Below are positions 52,189-63,880 of a DNA stretch of 64,000 nt, in pieces (the first letter of the stretch is position 1; the number at the start of each line of letters is the position of its first letter). The notes beneath the pieces were generated by a model. That model did no database searches and was not told the origin of the DNA. It worked only from the letters and a program-made list of their open reading frames with translations. The position numbers and the translations under genes are program-made. The stretch is from Gracilariopsis chorda (Eukaryota; Rhodophyta; Florideophyceae; Gracilariales; Gracilariaceae): the NCBI GenBank assembly GCA_003194525.1, contig NBIV01000154.1, positions 1 to 64,000 of the forward strand, in the 5' to 3' direction.

Positions 52189-53388
52189 TCAGCACGTCTT
52201 CTTCACTCCGAAACCTAGCTGCTGCGGGGGAAGCGGAACCCACTCGAAGAATGCTCCGCGCTCCTGCACGTAGCCGAGCCCGGGGAATTGCTCGTGGTAC
52301 GACACCGCCAACGTCGCCGTACTGGCCAAATCGCCAAGAAGTTGCACGCGACTCATGTACGCCTGCGTCTGGTTATTCTCCGTGAAGAATCCCCATTCCG
52401 GGTTTTGCAACTGATCCGCCTACACAAGCCATATGCACTCCGAATGTCAGTTGTTGTTTCTGTGCGCGCCTGCGAATCCACGCGTTGACAGCGATGGAAT
52501 TACGTACCGTTGATACCCACGCATCTCCGGTGAGCACAAGTCGCTTGTCGTCCGATTTCATTTCAATCGCACAGTGGCCGTCTGTGTGTCCGAATGTTGA
52601 CATGAACCGGATGCCTTCCACCGGTGTCGCTTCACTATTCTCCGTGTCCACCAAATGAAACATACCAGTACGCTCGTACGGTCGAATCGCATCCAAATAG
52701 ATCTGCGCGAAAGAGTCTGCGTCCAACGCATCATCCAAACGAATATCGAGATAATGGTTAGTTCACTCTATCAATGCATTCCATAATCTCAGTAAACGAC
52801 GCAATCTTGCACAAACTTACCAAGTGCGTCTGTCGTCAGAAGCGGAGATGTACTTGACAGACTTGGAGACGACCAATACTCGTGTTCCCTACGCCCTATG
52901 AACACATCCGCATTGGGAAAAGCTTTTGTACCACCTTCCGTAACTATCCCGGCAACATGGTCCCCGTGAGCATGAGTCAAGAACACAAAGTCAATCGAAG
53001 ATGGCGAAATATTCGCAGCACGAAGATTCTTCATCAACTGTCCAGCGTTCTCAAACAGCGGAAACTCCGGCAACTTCTGAGGTAACAAGAACGATCCCGT
53101 GTCAAATATCGCTCTGCCCGCCGGCATGTCTGCCACTAGAACGTTTTGCGACAGCACTATGGGGAATGCTGTACGAAAGTTCTTTTCGTACGAACGTTCA
53201 ACTGCTGGGGCAGGTACCGAGAATGGGTTCACGGCTACTTCGGTTGGTCCATCGGATAGGATAGTGCAGTTCACCTTGCCGAATTGAAAGTTGTAGATAG
53301 TTGGGTTTGATGAGCATGTGCCGCCACTGGCGCTTGTGCGATAAATCATCGATATGCATAACAGCGATATAAGATACATCCCATACAT
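52189..53388 (-). CDS. Secreted metallo-beta-lactamase-fold hydrolase, three exons
   Basis: Spliced from 53388-52821, 52716-52508 and 52419-52189, giving 335 residues. Intron 1 (104 nt) starts GTAAGT, contains an ACTAAC branch-point-like word and ends GCAG. Intron 2 (88 nt) runs GTACGT to TGTAG. Both joins keep the frame and the family sequence (DAL|DSFAQIYLD; DAWVST|ADQLQNPEW). The N-terminus (MYGMYLISLLCISMIYRTSASG) is a likely signal peptide, so the enzyme is secreted or vesicular. Zinc ligands expected of the fold are present: HAHGDH, GHTDGH, the GDAWV Asp and a final YHEQFPGLG His. The arrangement resembles lactonase-like members; the substrate is unknown. Confidence 0.88.
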
Positions 53389-54605
53389 ACTCAATCTGTT
53401 GTCAAAGTGTTATGGTTGTGGAATATTTTCACTATGGACGATGCGTTCTTGTCTCAGGTTTCTCATTGGCATCTCTCTTTTATAGCCTTGGTTTCCTCTC
53501 TGGATATCCAGAGGGGCAGAAATGAGAGAGAGAGAGAGAGAGCCGTTCCTGGGTTCTGATGAAACGCATTCCTCCTGTTCCAGCATGCTGTGCACCCAGA
53601 ATCTTCGGTAGACAGAGAAGGCTAGCCCGAAGACGCTGTTTGGGTAGACAGGGGAGAATGACTGGTGAGGTTGCCTCATGTGAAGTGTCGTTCTATGATT
53701 ACCAAGGGTTGGCGGTCTACCGCTACCCGCTCACCTGTGTTACTGTGTCTTCATGCGCACCAAATCAAAAATGTTTTTCCGGTCGCATGGAACACAATGT
53801 ACATGCTTGTCTCGCATTTCGACTTTCTGGCTACCGTTAACCCTTCAGCTTCCATGTTCTGAAGAACGGTTTGTCGGTGCTCGTGTCTCGTGAGCTGGCG
53901 TTTCCGTGCCAAATTTATTCGTGTAATGTGGGGCGACCATCCGAGCGCAAGCGCAAGCCAAGCGTAGTTATCACGACATCCCAATCTAGGTTAACTATTG
54001 TCTATTCAGGGGGGATCACACTTTCTATGAGCAACTTTGTCAAGTCGGCTCATAAACGGCAAGCGTGTGCCCGGATATCCCCAATTCAACGAACGCTGTG
54101 TCACCTTTAATCGCGACAAGAGCTGTATACTAACCACAGCACCATGATCTTGGTTTTTACTCGAAGACCTCTTCTTTGAACGGCTACCAGATTCGGTGTC
54201 CATTCCCGGGACCATTCTGGTATCAGATGAGGGCTTCGCGTCAGCAGGAACAAGATATCCGGGGCAATGTACGACACCCCCACGAGCACTTCCCGCCACG
54301 AAGGCTACGCCGAAGTTCACGGCCCGCTAACCAGCACACAAATTCTTATTTCTACTGTACTTATTTTCATTTCGACGAATGGAGTTCCTGCTTGTGTGAG
54401 TTATGGGAGCGCATGGAGCTTTTTCTCAAAGGGGCACCGAAGTTATGTCATATCGTGGAAAGGTGAAGAGGTGCAGATAATTCGCTACCGATGGTAACCG
54501 TGGTTAGGAGCCTTCTACTGGGAGGTTGCTTGTATCTTCAAATGTTTGACGTCGCGTTGTATTCTACGCTTAGCTGTGTGGGATAGTAGTCGCGGACCAA
54601 GAGCT

Positions 54606-54675
54606 CCTGGGAATAATATTCCGGGAAAGGGTGGCAAGATAATATCTTGCCACCCTTTCCCTGACTTTTCCCAGG
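54606..54675. repeat. Nested inverted repeats with AAT loops
   Basis: An 18-bp perfect stem (54623-54640 with 54644-54661) around the loop AAT, next to a smaller GGAAT-AAT-ATTCC hairpin (54610-54622). Both are enclosed by CCTGGGAA (54606-54613) pairing with TTCCCAGG (54668-54675). Confidence 0.85.
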
Positions 54676-54678
54676 CGG

Positions 54679-54731
54679 CCTCGGCTACCATAGTCTGCTC
54701 ATGACTCATGAGCAGACTATGGTAGCTGAGG
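54679..54731. repeat. 26-bp inverted repeat with one-base loop
   Basis: Arms 54679-54704 and 54706-54731 pair over 26 bp with one mismatch (G:U possible in RNA) around a single C. It starts only a few bases after the previous structure, so together they form a compound cruciform or double RNA hairpin. It could be a foldback element or small-RNA precursor. Confidence 0.85.
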
Positions 54732-55943
54732 TGGAGGGCTCACCGAACGCGGCCTTTCCGCATCGCGTTTATCCTGGGAGCACTAGACCCACTCGAAAAG
54801 GGATCCGAATGGTTTTACAGGGTTCTTGTGGATCCTACGCCGAGCTCTGAAGGAAGCACGTGTTTCAAACCTATCTTAACGCCCGAAATCGCCAAGAGTA
54901 AAAAGGAAGGGGAAGGTAGGATGTTGCCAGTGCTTCTGAATTGCGCAAATTGGTGCATGCATCTCCATCTTGTCGTGGTGGCCCCTCAGCTGGCGTCCTC
55001 CATGGATGAAGACGGAATACTGTAGCAGAAGAAATATAAAAGAAGGCAAAGCGCGCTAGAACGAAATGAATAAGCAGTCTGGTCTCCCCGCAGAAGCTTA
55101 CGACACTCTGCTATGTCCAGTATCAGCTAATGAGCGTAACACAGCTGCTGCAAGTTGGGAGCTAGCAGCCGTCTTGTAACAATGGATACAGTGCTATTTG
55201 AGCAGTTAATAGGATGGAGTGCTACGAAGATGTGGTGACCATTGTACACAAACAGATCTTGGCCTATCGACATGGACGTACTACGTGTAGGGCTTGCAGA
55301 AGAGACAGAGGCTTGTAGGAGAGACCGTATTTGCCTGTAATAGATACAGAGTCGGGAATGGATATATAAGTAGTTCTGGCGACCCAGGGCGTCGTCTGGG
55401 AGAGAAGGCATCGACCTATTTGGCTTTACTCCTACTTAAACATATTGTTTGCTACACGTCTTCGGCTATATTCAGATGACAAAGACTAAGAGTGGTGCTA
55501 CGGTACAGGGAGAGCTAGACTTTCTCGCGCAGTGGCCACAATACCTGTGGCTGGTGTGAACGAGTTTATATTCGATGATCAGTTCTTACAATGTGGCGGT
55601 AGAGCGGCTTCACGACTGAAAGAGGTGCCTCAACGTCACTTCACAATTCCTTGCCTTGCGCCTCTGGATAAATGAGAAAGCATGACACAAGCCAACGAGT
55701 CAAAAAGTGTTTCACTATGGGAAAAAAGGAGAGCTGCATATTAAACAAACGAAATCGAGAATCAGGGCGTTTCGTATGATGCTATATATATACCCATACA
55801 CTGATACATACCTCCGAGATGAAAGTGCACATGGGTATATGCCGTCACCAGAACGCCGCCGAGTCGTTATCGTTATTCTAGCCCACCCTTCGTACTAACT
55901 TACTAAGAGCATTCACACAAAAGAAACGTCTTGACACAAGTTA

Positions 55944-58553
55944 TCAGCAGATAGCACTAATCTGTTCAGCGTGTCGCGACAATCTCAATCCATACCGACC
56001 AAATACTTTCTTGTACAGTTTGGCGATATCGCAGCGGTTACGGTCAAATTCTTCGCCGGAGAATCCGACATCGGTGACCAGCTTCGCTACGTCCAAGCCA
56101 TGTACAAGTCTTTTGTCATAATACGTCGTGTACGGCACTTTCATTCTCTCGACGAGCTCCAAAACACGGTGATCCGGAGCAATCACAAATGCTGGAATTC
56201 CCGCCCCAAGTGCTATCATGTTCCCGTGTATTCTTGCTCCGAAAGCGACGTCCATAGTGCGGAGACTTTCCATCCATTCTTCGGCGTCACTAATAAACCG
56301 CAATCGTTTGAACGGAATTCCCGCCTCCTTCATCTGCGTCAAATCCTCAAGGGTTTGTACATACATGTAGCTGTTGGGGTATTCCTCGAGTAAACTAGCC
56401 AAGAAGCCAGTGATCTTCTTTTGCGGCTTCATATTGATCGCAACTTTCAAAGTGCGATCTCCTATCCTTCGCTTTAACGCTTCATATTTCAGTTGAAGAG
56501 AACGCCCGAGATGAACGTCGTTGTTAATGAAGAGACTAGGACATCCCGCAGCAACACCGTACTCGTATCCTGCCAACCGAGCAGCTTCGAGAGTAAAGCT
56601 TCCACGCATAAGCATTGGAACCTTGTGAGCTTGCATCGTCTGGAGCATTGCCTTCGCTGGTTCAGTGAACTCAAAGTCCTTCGCGCTGGTACGAATCTGT
56701 TCACCTGGGGATAGATCCTCGACTCTTATATTGCGCTGAAAACTGTGCTGTATGCCAATACCAATGAGTAGCATAACATCACCGTCCTCTTCCACAACGC
56801 GACGCTCGAACTCAAAAAGCATCTGTACCCCGAGATCAAAGATGTTGGCAATGGGTCGGTAATAGAGCATCTTCCTGTCTTCCACTTCAGGTACTTTCTT
56901 CGAACATACACTGCGCGTTCTGTTGCATGTGAGAGAAGAGGTGAAGTCGACAAGTCTATGCATCGTGGCGTACTGCCATACCAGGTTGCCATGATTCTTT
57001 CCAGTGTCCTTGAGTGCTTCTTCATATCGCTTATATACAATGTCTGCCCTTGGATACTTTACGCAATTGCTCACCACATACTTTTGGATTGAGTCGCCAT
57101 TTGTAGTTGAAGAAAATGCGATCGGGTGCTCATGAGTACGTGAAGATAGCGCGGTGGCGTTGGAAGTCTCACCTCGTAGATCTGAATCTCCTAATGATGG
57201 CGCTTGCCTGTCTTTCCCAAAGGAGAGGGTCTGTACTGAAACAGGAAGGGTAAGAGTATGATTCGGTGCAGAAAGTGGTGAAGTGGTTTTGGAGATGTCG
57301 GGAAGGGAAGGGCTTTTCTCAACAGCATCCCTGCAAGAGGAAAAAATGACAGCCAACAGAAGAAGGAACTGAACCGCCAAAAAAGTCCGCTTACTGTTCC
57401 GCCTGCTTTTCATCGCGTCCGTTTCTTTTCCGGCAAGATACAATGGAAACCCCATACCAGCCAGCGCGAGACCAGCAATGTGCGACAGGTTCAATGAGTC
57501 TCCAAGGACAATTGCCGATATGATAATCCCACTAAACCGCTTCAGCGTGTTCAATAAGGAGTGTGTGAGCGCATCCATCATTTCCAACAAGGCGATACTG
57601 GCGAACTGGTATGAGTTGAACAGTACTGCGTTGCGCAGAAGATATGGGAAAGATGGCATTGAAAACCCGTGAAAGATCAGCTTGTAAAGAAGGATGAGAA
57701 CGCCAAACGGAAGGCTACACACTTGGAGCATGAAGAAACGTTGTTCTGTTGTCATGTTCTTCGACAATGATCTTTGGTCTCTCTTCATGAGAATGTTTCT
57801 CAATGGTAAACAAAGGTTTGCCAAAACAATAGGTGATACGGTAAGAACGGTAAATGAGTGTTCAGAAAACATGATAACTCCACCAAGGACCATCAACATA
57901 CCGAAGAACGATAGTACGGACGTGGGCTCACCGAGAATAACTCGTTTCAGCAGAAGGGCTGCAAGCGGCTCAGTAAGCTTCCACATAAGCGTAGATGTAG
58001 ACCCAATCAAACGGTACGAGGAATTTGTGAGCAACGTCCCAACAAGATGAAAGAAGCCTATCGCTAGCGCTATGGTTCTGAAAGGTCGCAGACTGAACGA
58101 GAAGAAGCGGTTGTCTTGTTGAAGGCTAGGCGTGGTTTCCTTACCCTTCGTTTGCAGTACAGAGGGTTTAGAGAGAGACAACATGTACGCCATTAACATT
58201 CCGACAAGAATCTGCGAAAACGATAGATCGACAAAGAGAAGATCCGAGGGGAACTTCGTAAGTAGTAATTGGGCATCGATAGCATAAATGCTGTTGCATG
58301 CCCACCATACGAGAAACAGAATAGCAAGCAATGATACGCGGGAATAAGATGGGCCACGAGTCAATGCTGTGAAACTGACGATACCAACCATATCGGTGAA
58401 AGATATGATCAGACCCAAGAAGAGTACCAGTCGGCTTTGAAGGAGTTTAAGAACTGTGAAACGCAGAGTGTAATATGGGAGAAGCTTGTGGGCGGAACAG
58501 GATGCAAGTAGGAGGAAGAACCGCTGGGTGTACGAGAGGTAACATGATTTCAT
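55944..58553 (-). CDS. Fusion of TPT/DMT-type transporter and polysaccharide pyruvyltransferase
   Basis: One uninterrupted 869-codon ORF from the ATG at 58553. Residues ~35-375 form a multi-pass transporter (about ten hydrophobic helices) with triose-phosphate/nucleotide-sugar translocator features: STLMWKLTEPLAALLLKRVILGE, and HSLLNTLKRFSGIIISAIVLGDSL. A basic loop (KSRRNSKR) and one extra helix (about 390-407) lead to a Ser/Thr-rich stem with N-glycosylation sequons (N431, N465, N544). Residues ~520-869 match the WcaK-like pyruvyltransferase family: DVMLLIGIGIQ, GARIHGNMIALGAGIPAFVIAPDHR (the key His is 776) and VERMKVPY. That domain transfers pyruvate from phosphoenolpyruvate to sugars. 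The extra helix would put it in the Golgi lumen. Transport of PEP by the first half is an inference from the fusion. Confidence 0.88.
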   Translation of the reverse strand: MKSCYLSYTQRFFLLLASCSAHKLLPYYTLRFTVLKLLQSRLVLFLGLIISFTDMVGIVSFTALTRGPSYSRVSLLAILFLVWWACNSIYAIDAQLLLTKFPSDLLFVDLSFSQILVGMLMAYMLSLSKPSVLQTKGKETTPSLQQDNRFFSFSLRPFRTIALAIGFFHLVGTLLTNSSYRLIGSTSTLMWKLTEPLAALLLKRVILGEPTSVLSFFGMLMVLGGVIMFSEHSFTVLTVSPIVLANLCLPLRNILMKRDQRSLSKNMTTEQRFFMLQVCSLPFGVLILLYKLIFHGFSMPSFPYLLRNAVLFNSYQFASIALLEMMDALTHSLLNTLKRFSGIIISAIVLGDSLNLSHIAGLALAGMGFPLYLAGKETDAMKSRRNSKRTFLAVQFLLLLAVIFSSCRDAVEKSPSLPDISKTTSPLSAPNHTLTLPVSVQTLSFGKDRQAPSLGDSDLRGETSNATALSSRTHEHPIAFSSTTNGDSIQKYVVSNCVKYPRADIVYKRYEEALKDTGKNHGNLVWQYATMHRLVDFTSSLTCNRTRSVCSKKVPEVEDRKMLYYRPIANIFDLGVQMLFEFERRVVEEDGDVMLLIGIGIQHSFQRNIRVEDLSPGEQIRTSAKDFEFTEPAKAMLQTMQAHKVPMLMRGSFTLEAARLAGYEYGVAAGCPSLFINNDVHLGRSLQLKYEALKRRIGDRTLKVAINMKPQKKITGFLASLLEEYPNSYMYVQTLEDLTQMKEAGIPFKRLRFISDAEEWMESLRTMDVAFGARIHGNMIALGAGIPAFVIAPDHRVLELVERMKVPYTTYYDKRLVHGLDVAKLVTDVGFSGEEFDRNRCDIAKLYKKVFGRYGLRLSRHAEQISAIC

Positions 58554-61449
58554 TTCACCAGATTAGGATACATATATCTTGGAACCTGCGTCTTACAGCA
58601 GAGACGCATGCATTGAATTTCGGGTATCGAGACTGAACTCTAGCATCTTGCTAGTGACGCATTCTTTGTAATATATTAAGGGATCAAAGGTCACATATCA
58701 TCATACCACACTTGGGTGGAGACGTGATTATTGATAGGTGACGTGCTACGTGCGCAAGACTTGAGGTCTGAATTGTATACTTGTTGGCGTGTGTAGATAC
58801 TAAAATTTGCTGTTCGTGCGTGTGCGCGTCCGCGAAGTGCCTAGCTTCTTACGGTGTCGGGTGTGTCACTGGGTTGCAGTAACTCTGTGGGTGGTACTTA
58901 ACAACTCTTAACTCGCGATGTTGTAATGTAAGCCTGAAACCCTAACCGTGCAGTGGCCACACCCCTAAGCTGATACACGAATGGATGTGTCGTTCTCCAT
59001 CGCCTGTATCTTACAAGAGCCCCAAGCTGTTACGCAGTGCTACGTTATCAAGCGTCCAAGCTATAAATTGCAATATTTCTAAATCCCTCTTAGTCAGTGT
59101 AGCAATGGAAATTAGCGATACCACTCTTGGTGGTAAAGGTGCTATATCAGCAGTATACGGTAGACGCAGCACTGCGCGTGAAAACCAAGGATCCTTTAGT
59201 GCCGGGTGACTTTCTTTGCCTGGAATGCAGACACGAGAGACCTGCTCACCGCGATTTGCAAAGGAGCACTGTTGCACTTTTAATGTATTTACCCAACGAA
59301 TATATCTCTTCGAAAAATCTTCCGTCGCTTGCGCACTGCTGACGGAGACTTGATGATGCAGATAACCTAACTCCGAAATGAATTACTACGGCAGTTTGAG
59401 TTCTTGTCTGAATTCTCAGCCATGACTATGCCACAACAGTTTTGGCACATTGCTATCGCGTTCCAAAAATAACCCCCCTTGTAGATTACATACTGTATCT
59501 GATCATTTCATTCTCCACGAAACTTTTTTCAGCTTGCCGCAACCATGAAGAGAAACACCCGCTAAATACGAGATTGTTGCTAAGCGAGGAAATTGCAAGA
59601 AAAGCTGGTCGAGTGCTTGAATCTTAAGAGAGAGGGTTATGCAACGAAGAGCTTTTTCGTTTGGCACTTACTGAATTCGGGACGCGAGCACACACACGTG
59701 ACAAACTAAGCATCCCTCAGCCGGTTATGTCTCGCTCTCGTGGAGAGGGGCCCCAGCGATAAGCTCGTCGTTGTCACATATGAAGATAGGAACCTGAGGA
59801 GCCTGAACCGTCATTTCGCTATTTCGTCTGTTTCAAATGGAAAGAGCACTCGTGTGTGTGAGCGCGAGTGCGTAAACTTCATATCAAGGGATCAAGGGTA
59901 GCAACCTTACTGTATACAACAACGTAAGAACCCCTTTCTCTGGCGTACCTTCAACGTTGACGATGCCGCAGTCGGTCACGTGTAACCATTGGCGGGCTCA
60001 AATCGTTCACGCAGTGCAGTTGCTTTCTTGTGATTCCTTGTCACCAGGATGAATTTATCGACACGTGCCGTTCTGCTATTATCACGTTTCCTGGTTCTTC
60101 GAAAGCGCCCCTCTCCAATTCCAGTTGCGCTAAACAACCCTGAACTCGGAAGTCCAAAATTGGAGCAAGTTCTGGAGCCAAGCAAAAATGAGAAGTAGCG
60201 ACACCTGTCACTGTTGCCCAAGTTTATGAACAGATACACTGCTGATGTGTATCGCTAATCTCCTCGGCGATGAATCGCGTCGTGTGTGTGTAGTTACGGG
60301 CACGTGCCTGTAATAGAATAACACCCGCTTAGCATTACGACCATTCCATATGATTACATACGACCGTACAAGTAGTATAAGTACAGAAGTCACTGATGGA
60401 GCGACGCTCTGCTTTGTTCCTGTCATCGGCAATGTGTCGATCCTGGTTCTGTTAAAGATGTTCAGTACTAGTTTGCATCAGCCTTCATTATATTACAGTG
60501 CCCCTAATTCCAAGGCAAAGGCATTCGCTTTCTACAAGTAGAAGGCTAATTATCTATTCGACGGCTAAATTCCCCTAATAGACCAAATCGCATCTCCATT
60601 TGCCTCTCACATCTGGCGTAGCTTTAGAGTGTTTTATCTTTTCGGAAGGTCAGCACACCTCGACGGGCGGAACTGTATGTTCCCTGAGCAGGACTCGCTA
60701 GTACCTCGCAGTGGTACCTCACTACAACCATATCCAGCGCAAAGCGAATTAGCATCGTCACTCCAGATGGGCTACGAAAGCTTTGAAGCCCCCATCGCGT
60801 CGTGTTTTACAGCTACTACGTAACTGTTCAACATGAATTATTTAGGATGAACTCCTTTCTGTTGCGCGCAAAAATCTTACAATCTGTGAATCAGCTTGTC
60901 GATAACCATTTTGCATTCTTAAAGCTCTATGCAAAGTCTTATTGGGCATAATACAACATAGCAAAGTTTCATAGCACATATTACACTACTTGATAAATGA
61001 GAACGTGTGATTTTATAGTGTAGCCATTTCTGACCTTGTAGTGTTGGACAAAACCCAAGGCAGGTGCACGGTTCCGTCATTAAAGAAACGTGAATAGGCA
61101 GCAGTAGAGTAGGTAGCCGTCTGCATCTAAACCGTTTCCAATTGGGAGACAGCGCCGTAGTACTAAGACCACGGCAGGACCCTCTCCTTAAATCAAAGCA
61201 TCAAACCACACCATCTCCCGACGAACAACTTGCGTAGTTCGCCATAGTAATCACTGGTCTCACTACAACAGTTCAAATACTATGTATTATTTTTTCGATC
61301 GCACTGTGTGAAACGCATTCAAGGCCTGAAGGCGGCAGCCATACGGATGAAACTCAACCAGAAGTTACATATCAAGAATCGTCATTTGCATCTACTTTTA
61401 ATAGCCATCACCAACTGTTTGGCACAGATTTTGCTTCAATCAGGACATT
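58554..61449. other. Intergenic, no gene recognised
   Basis: About 2.9 kb containing the promoter side of the fusion gene. ORFs up to 88 codons occur on both strands without recognisable domains. No RNA gene or repeat could be supported by eye. Confidence 0.4.
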
Positions 61450-63880
61450 TCTTGACCCGTTAGATCAGAATTGGGAGTAAGTAACATATCGCGCTCTCCA
61501 AGTTGCCGTAGTAGATTCTACGACCACCGAACCAGTCCGAACGGGTAATTGTATGTACTTTATTAACCCCGAATGGTCTAAATCTATCGTGGAACTTAAC
61601 TTTATCCCTGATCTGACTGATGCCAAGATGGCTACAGATGAGATGCTACGAACCTTCTTGGAAGAGTGATCCAAAACGAAAAGGGCCACCATCTCAAACT
61701 TCGCTCTAGACGGGCTCATCGAAAAAGAACTCTGAATTACCATTACCAACACATCGGCCCCAATGCGTATGGAGAACCTTTTCTCATCCTATATATCAAT
61801 GATAAAGCGACATGGATTGAAACGAGTAACGACTTCAAGACCCAGGACCGCAATTAGACACATCCTTTCCACGGTGAAGCCGAAATCACTTCGTACAAAG
61901 CTTGAATCTAATATCGAGTTCTCCCACATAGAGCTACGATAGGACTTCAATGCTATTTCCAAGCACGCCATGAAGGTAATGAAATCCTTTGATGACCATG
62001 AAAATGGTCCCATCTCAGGCAGCTCGAATCTTTGTCCCAACAGAAACGGAAAAAGCTCATCATCCAAGAAGAATAGTGGCAATTCTGAAGCAGGCAGCGC
62101 CAGTAGCGAGCCTCGCAAACCTCACTCACGAAACAGACCTCCTCCACTGTGCCTTCACCCACCGTGTGAGAAGAAAGAATATCGGCGCTGGGCTTATGAT
62201 TGCGAATTATGCTTTGAAGAGGATAATTGCGAGTAAAAAGCCGAATTTGCGGCAAAAAAAGCCGCACACGCACCTAAAATATCTACACGCAGTCAGAAAA
62301 GCAAAGAGAAGTCCGCTGATTCTAAAGGGACAGTGAATAGACTGCAACCTTTGACAACTCCGCACTCGCCTCCATCTTGCGTCATTACGGTGTCAGAAGG
62401 AAGAATGTCCCTCGACCAAACTGGACATTGCGATGATGGTAGCGACGACAGCATTGTATCTCCAAGCCTTGCTAAGAAATCTGCACTGAAGGGAATTAGA
62501 AATATTACGGCCACAAAAACGTCGCACTTATCGGCTGCACTGAAACCGCGCTCGAAGCCACAGCACTTTGCATTCTCTCGCACACGGACTGCGCCGCGAA
62601 CAGTCTTGCAGCTTCCATCAGGAATCCTAGCCTTGTCCAACATTAGATAAGTAATTGCAGATATCGATCTCACATGCGAGGAATTGCTGATCGGTCGCCC
62701 AGTTTTACGCCACCTCCGCGTAGACACAGAGACACTGCTCAAAAAAATTGGTTTGCTTTGAATGGCGCTGATTGCACCGATGTTGGAAACCCAACAGCGA
62801 ACTCCGAGGAAGGATACATCAGCCGATTGATGGTGGCCAGCCTCCAAACAGCTCCGCCGCTGGACTTGGACAACCACACGAAACAGTGGCCCCCTGCAGA
62901 CCATCCCAAAGTCAACTAACACGCCGCTCGCATGAAGCAAGACCTATTCCCCGATCCTTCACACGTCGATCCAGTGGACAACCAGCAGCACGAGGAAATT
63001 GAACTGGGTGTGAACGACATGGTACAGTATGCGCGACAAAATGGCAAAGGAGCCCACCATCTAACAGAACTCGAAAACATTCTGTCGGAAAACATAGGTA
63101 TCTCTCGAGTATCTCTCTCCGCTGGGCCTCCAGCGAACATCAGACAGCCGAAGATTGAACTGGTGCCCGAAGCCAGACCCCTGCGAGTGAGACTCCGCAA
63201 CTACTCTCAGGAGCAGCGAGCATTTCTACAGGACTTCGTAGCAGACCTTGTCCGAACAGGGATGGCATACGCAAACCCCACCTCTCCTTGGGTAAGCGCT
63301 CTCTTGATCGTCCCGAAACCTGGACCAGCCTGATTCAGACTCACCGTAGACCTCCGCCCAGTCATCCAGCTCACCTTCAAGCACCAATACCCCATGCCGA
63401 ACATTGAACAGGAGCTTTTGAAGCGCATCGGGTCCAATTCTTCGCCACCTTCGATCTTTCCCCCGGATATTGGCAGTTCCCGCTCGACCAAGCCTCCCAA
63501 GCACTGCAGTCGTTCATTAATTCCAATGGAATCTTTTCTTCAAACCGAATACTTCATGGCATGACCAATGCCACCACGCACCTGCAGTCAGTTCGCGCCA
63601 GGATATTCCCGAATGAGCTGCGAAACCTCCTCCTTTACTGGCTTGATGACATCTTGCTCCACACTAACACCGTGGAGGATCTCTTGTACGGCATTCGGAA
63701 GCTTTTAATAGTGTTTCGTGAGCACTTCATTCGTTTACACCCGAAAAAATGCATTCTCTTCGCTAAGTCTATTAGATGGTGCGGAAGAATCGTTTCAGTG
63801 GATGGAAGGAAGTATGACTGGCGCCAGCTTGACATTTTACTGCAAATGGAGTTATCGAGCAATGGCGCGCACCTTTAACA
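61450..63880 (+). pseudogene. Decayed Gypsy-type gag/protease/RT remnant
   Basis: Plus-strand remnant readable through several frames. Gag-like text (WSKSIVELNFIPDLTDAKM, about 61570-61660) is broken by stops. A gag-end Arg/Ser/Pro region with scattered Cys lies near 62000-62230. A protease-end segment (IADIDLTCEELLIGRPVLRHLRVD) lies near 62660-62730. RT follows at 62932-63878: RVRLRNYSQEQRAFLQ, SPWVSALLIVPKPGPA, a stop, RLTVDLRPV, a shift, FATFDLSPGYWQFPLD, another shift, then LLYWLDDILLHTNTVEDLL and CGRIVSVDGRK. The LDDILLH form and GYWQFPLD mark a Gypsy lineage distinct from the two above. RNase H and integrase are not seen before the window ends. Confidence 0.75.

Larger units (their letters stand above)
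53389..55943. other. Long intergenic region with hairpins
   Basis: No supported gene in 2.5 kb. A (GA)n run lies at about 53521-53542. Strong inverted repeats lie at 54606-54731 (separate entries). Short ORFs on both strands have no domain. Confidence 0.45.
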
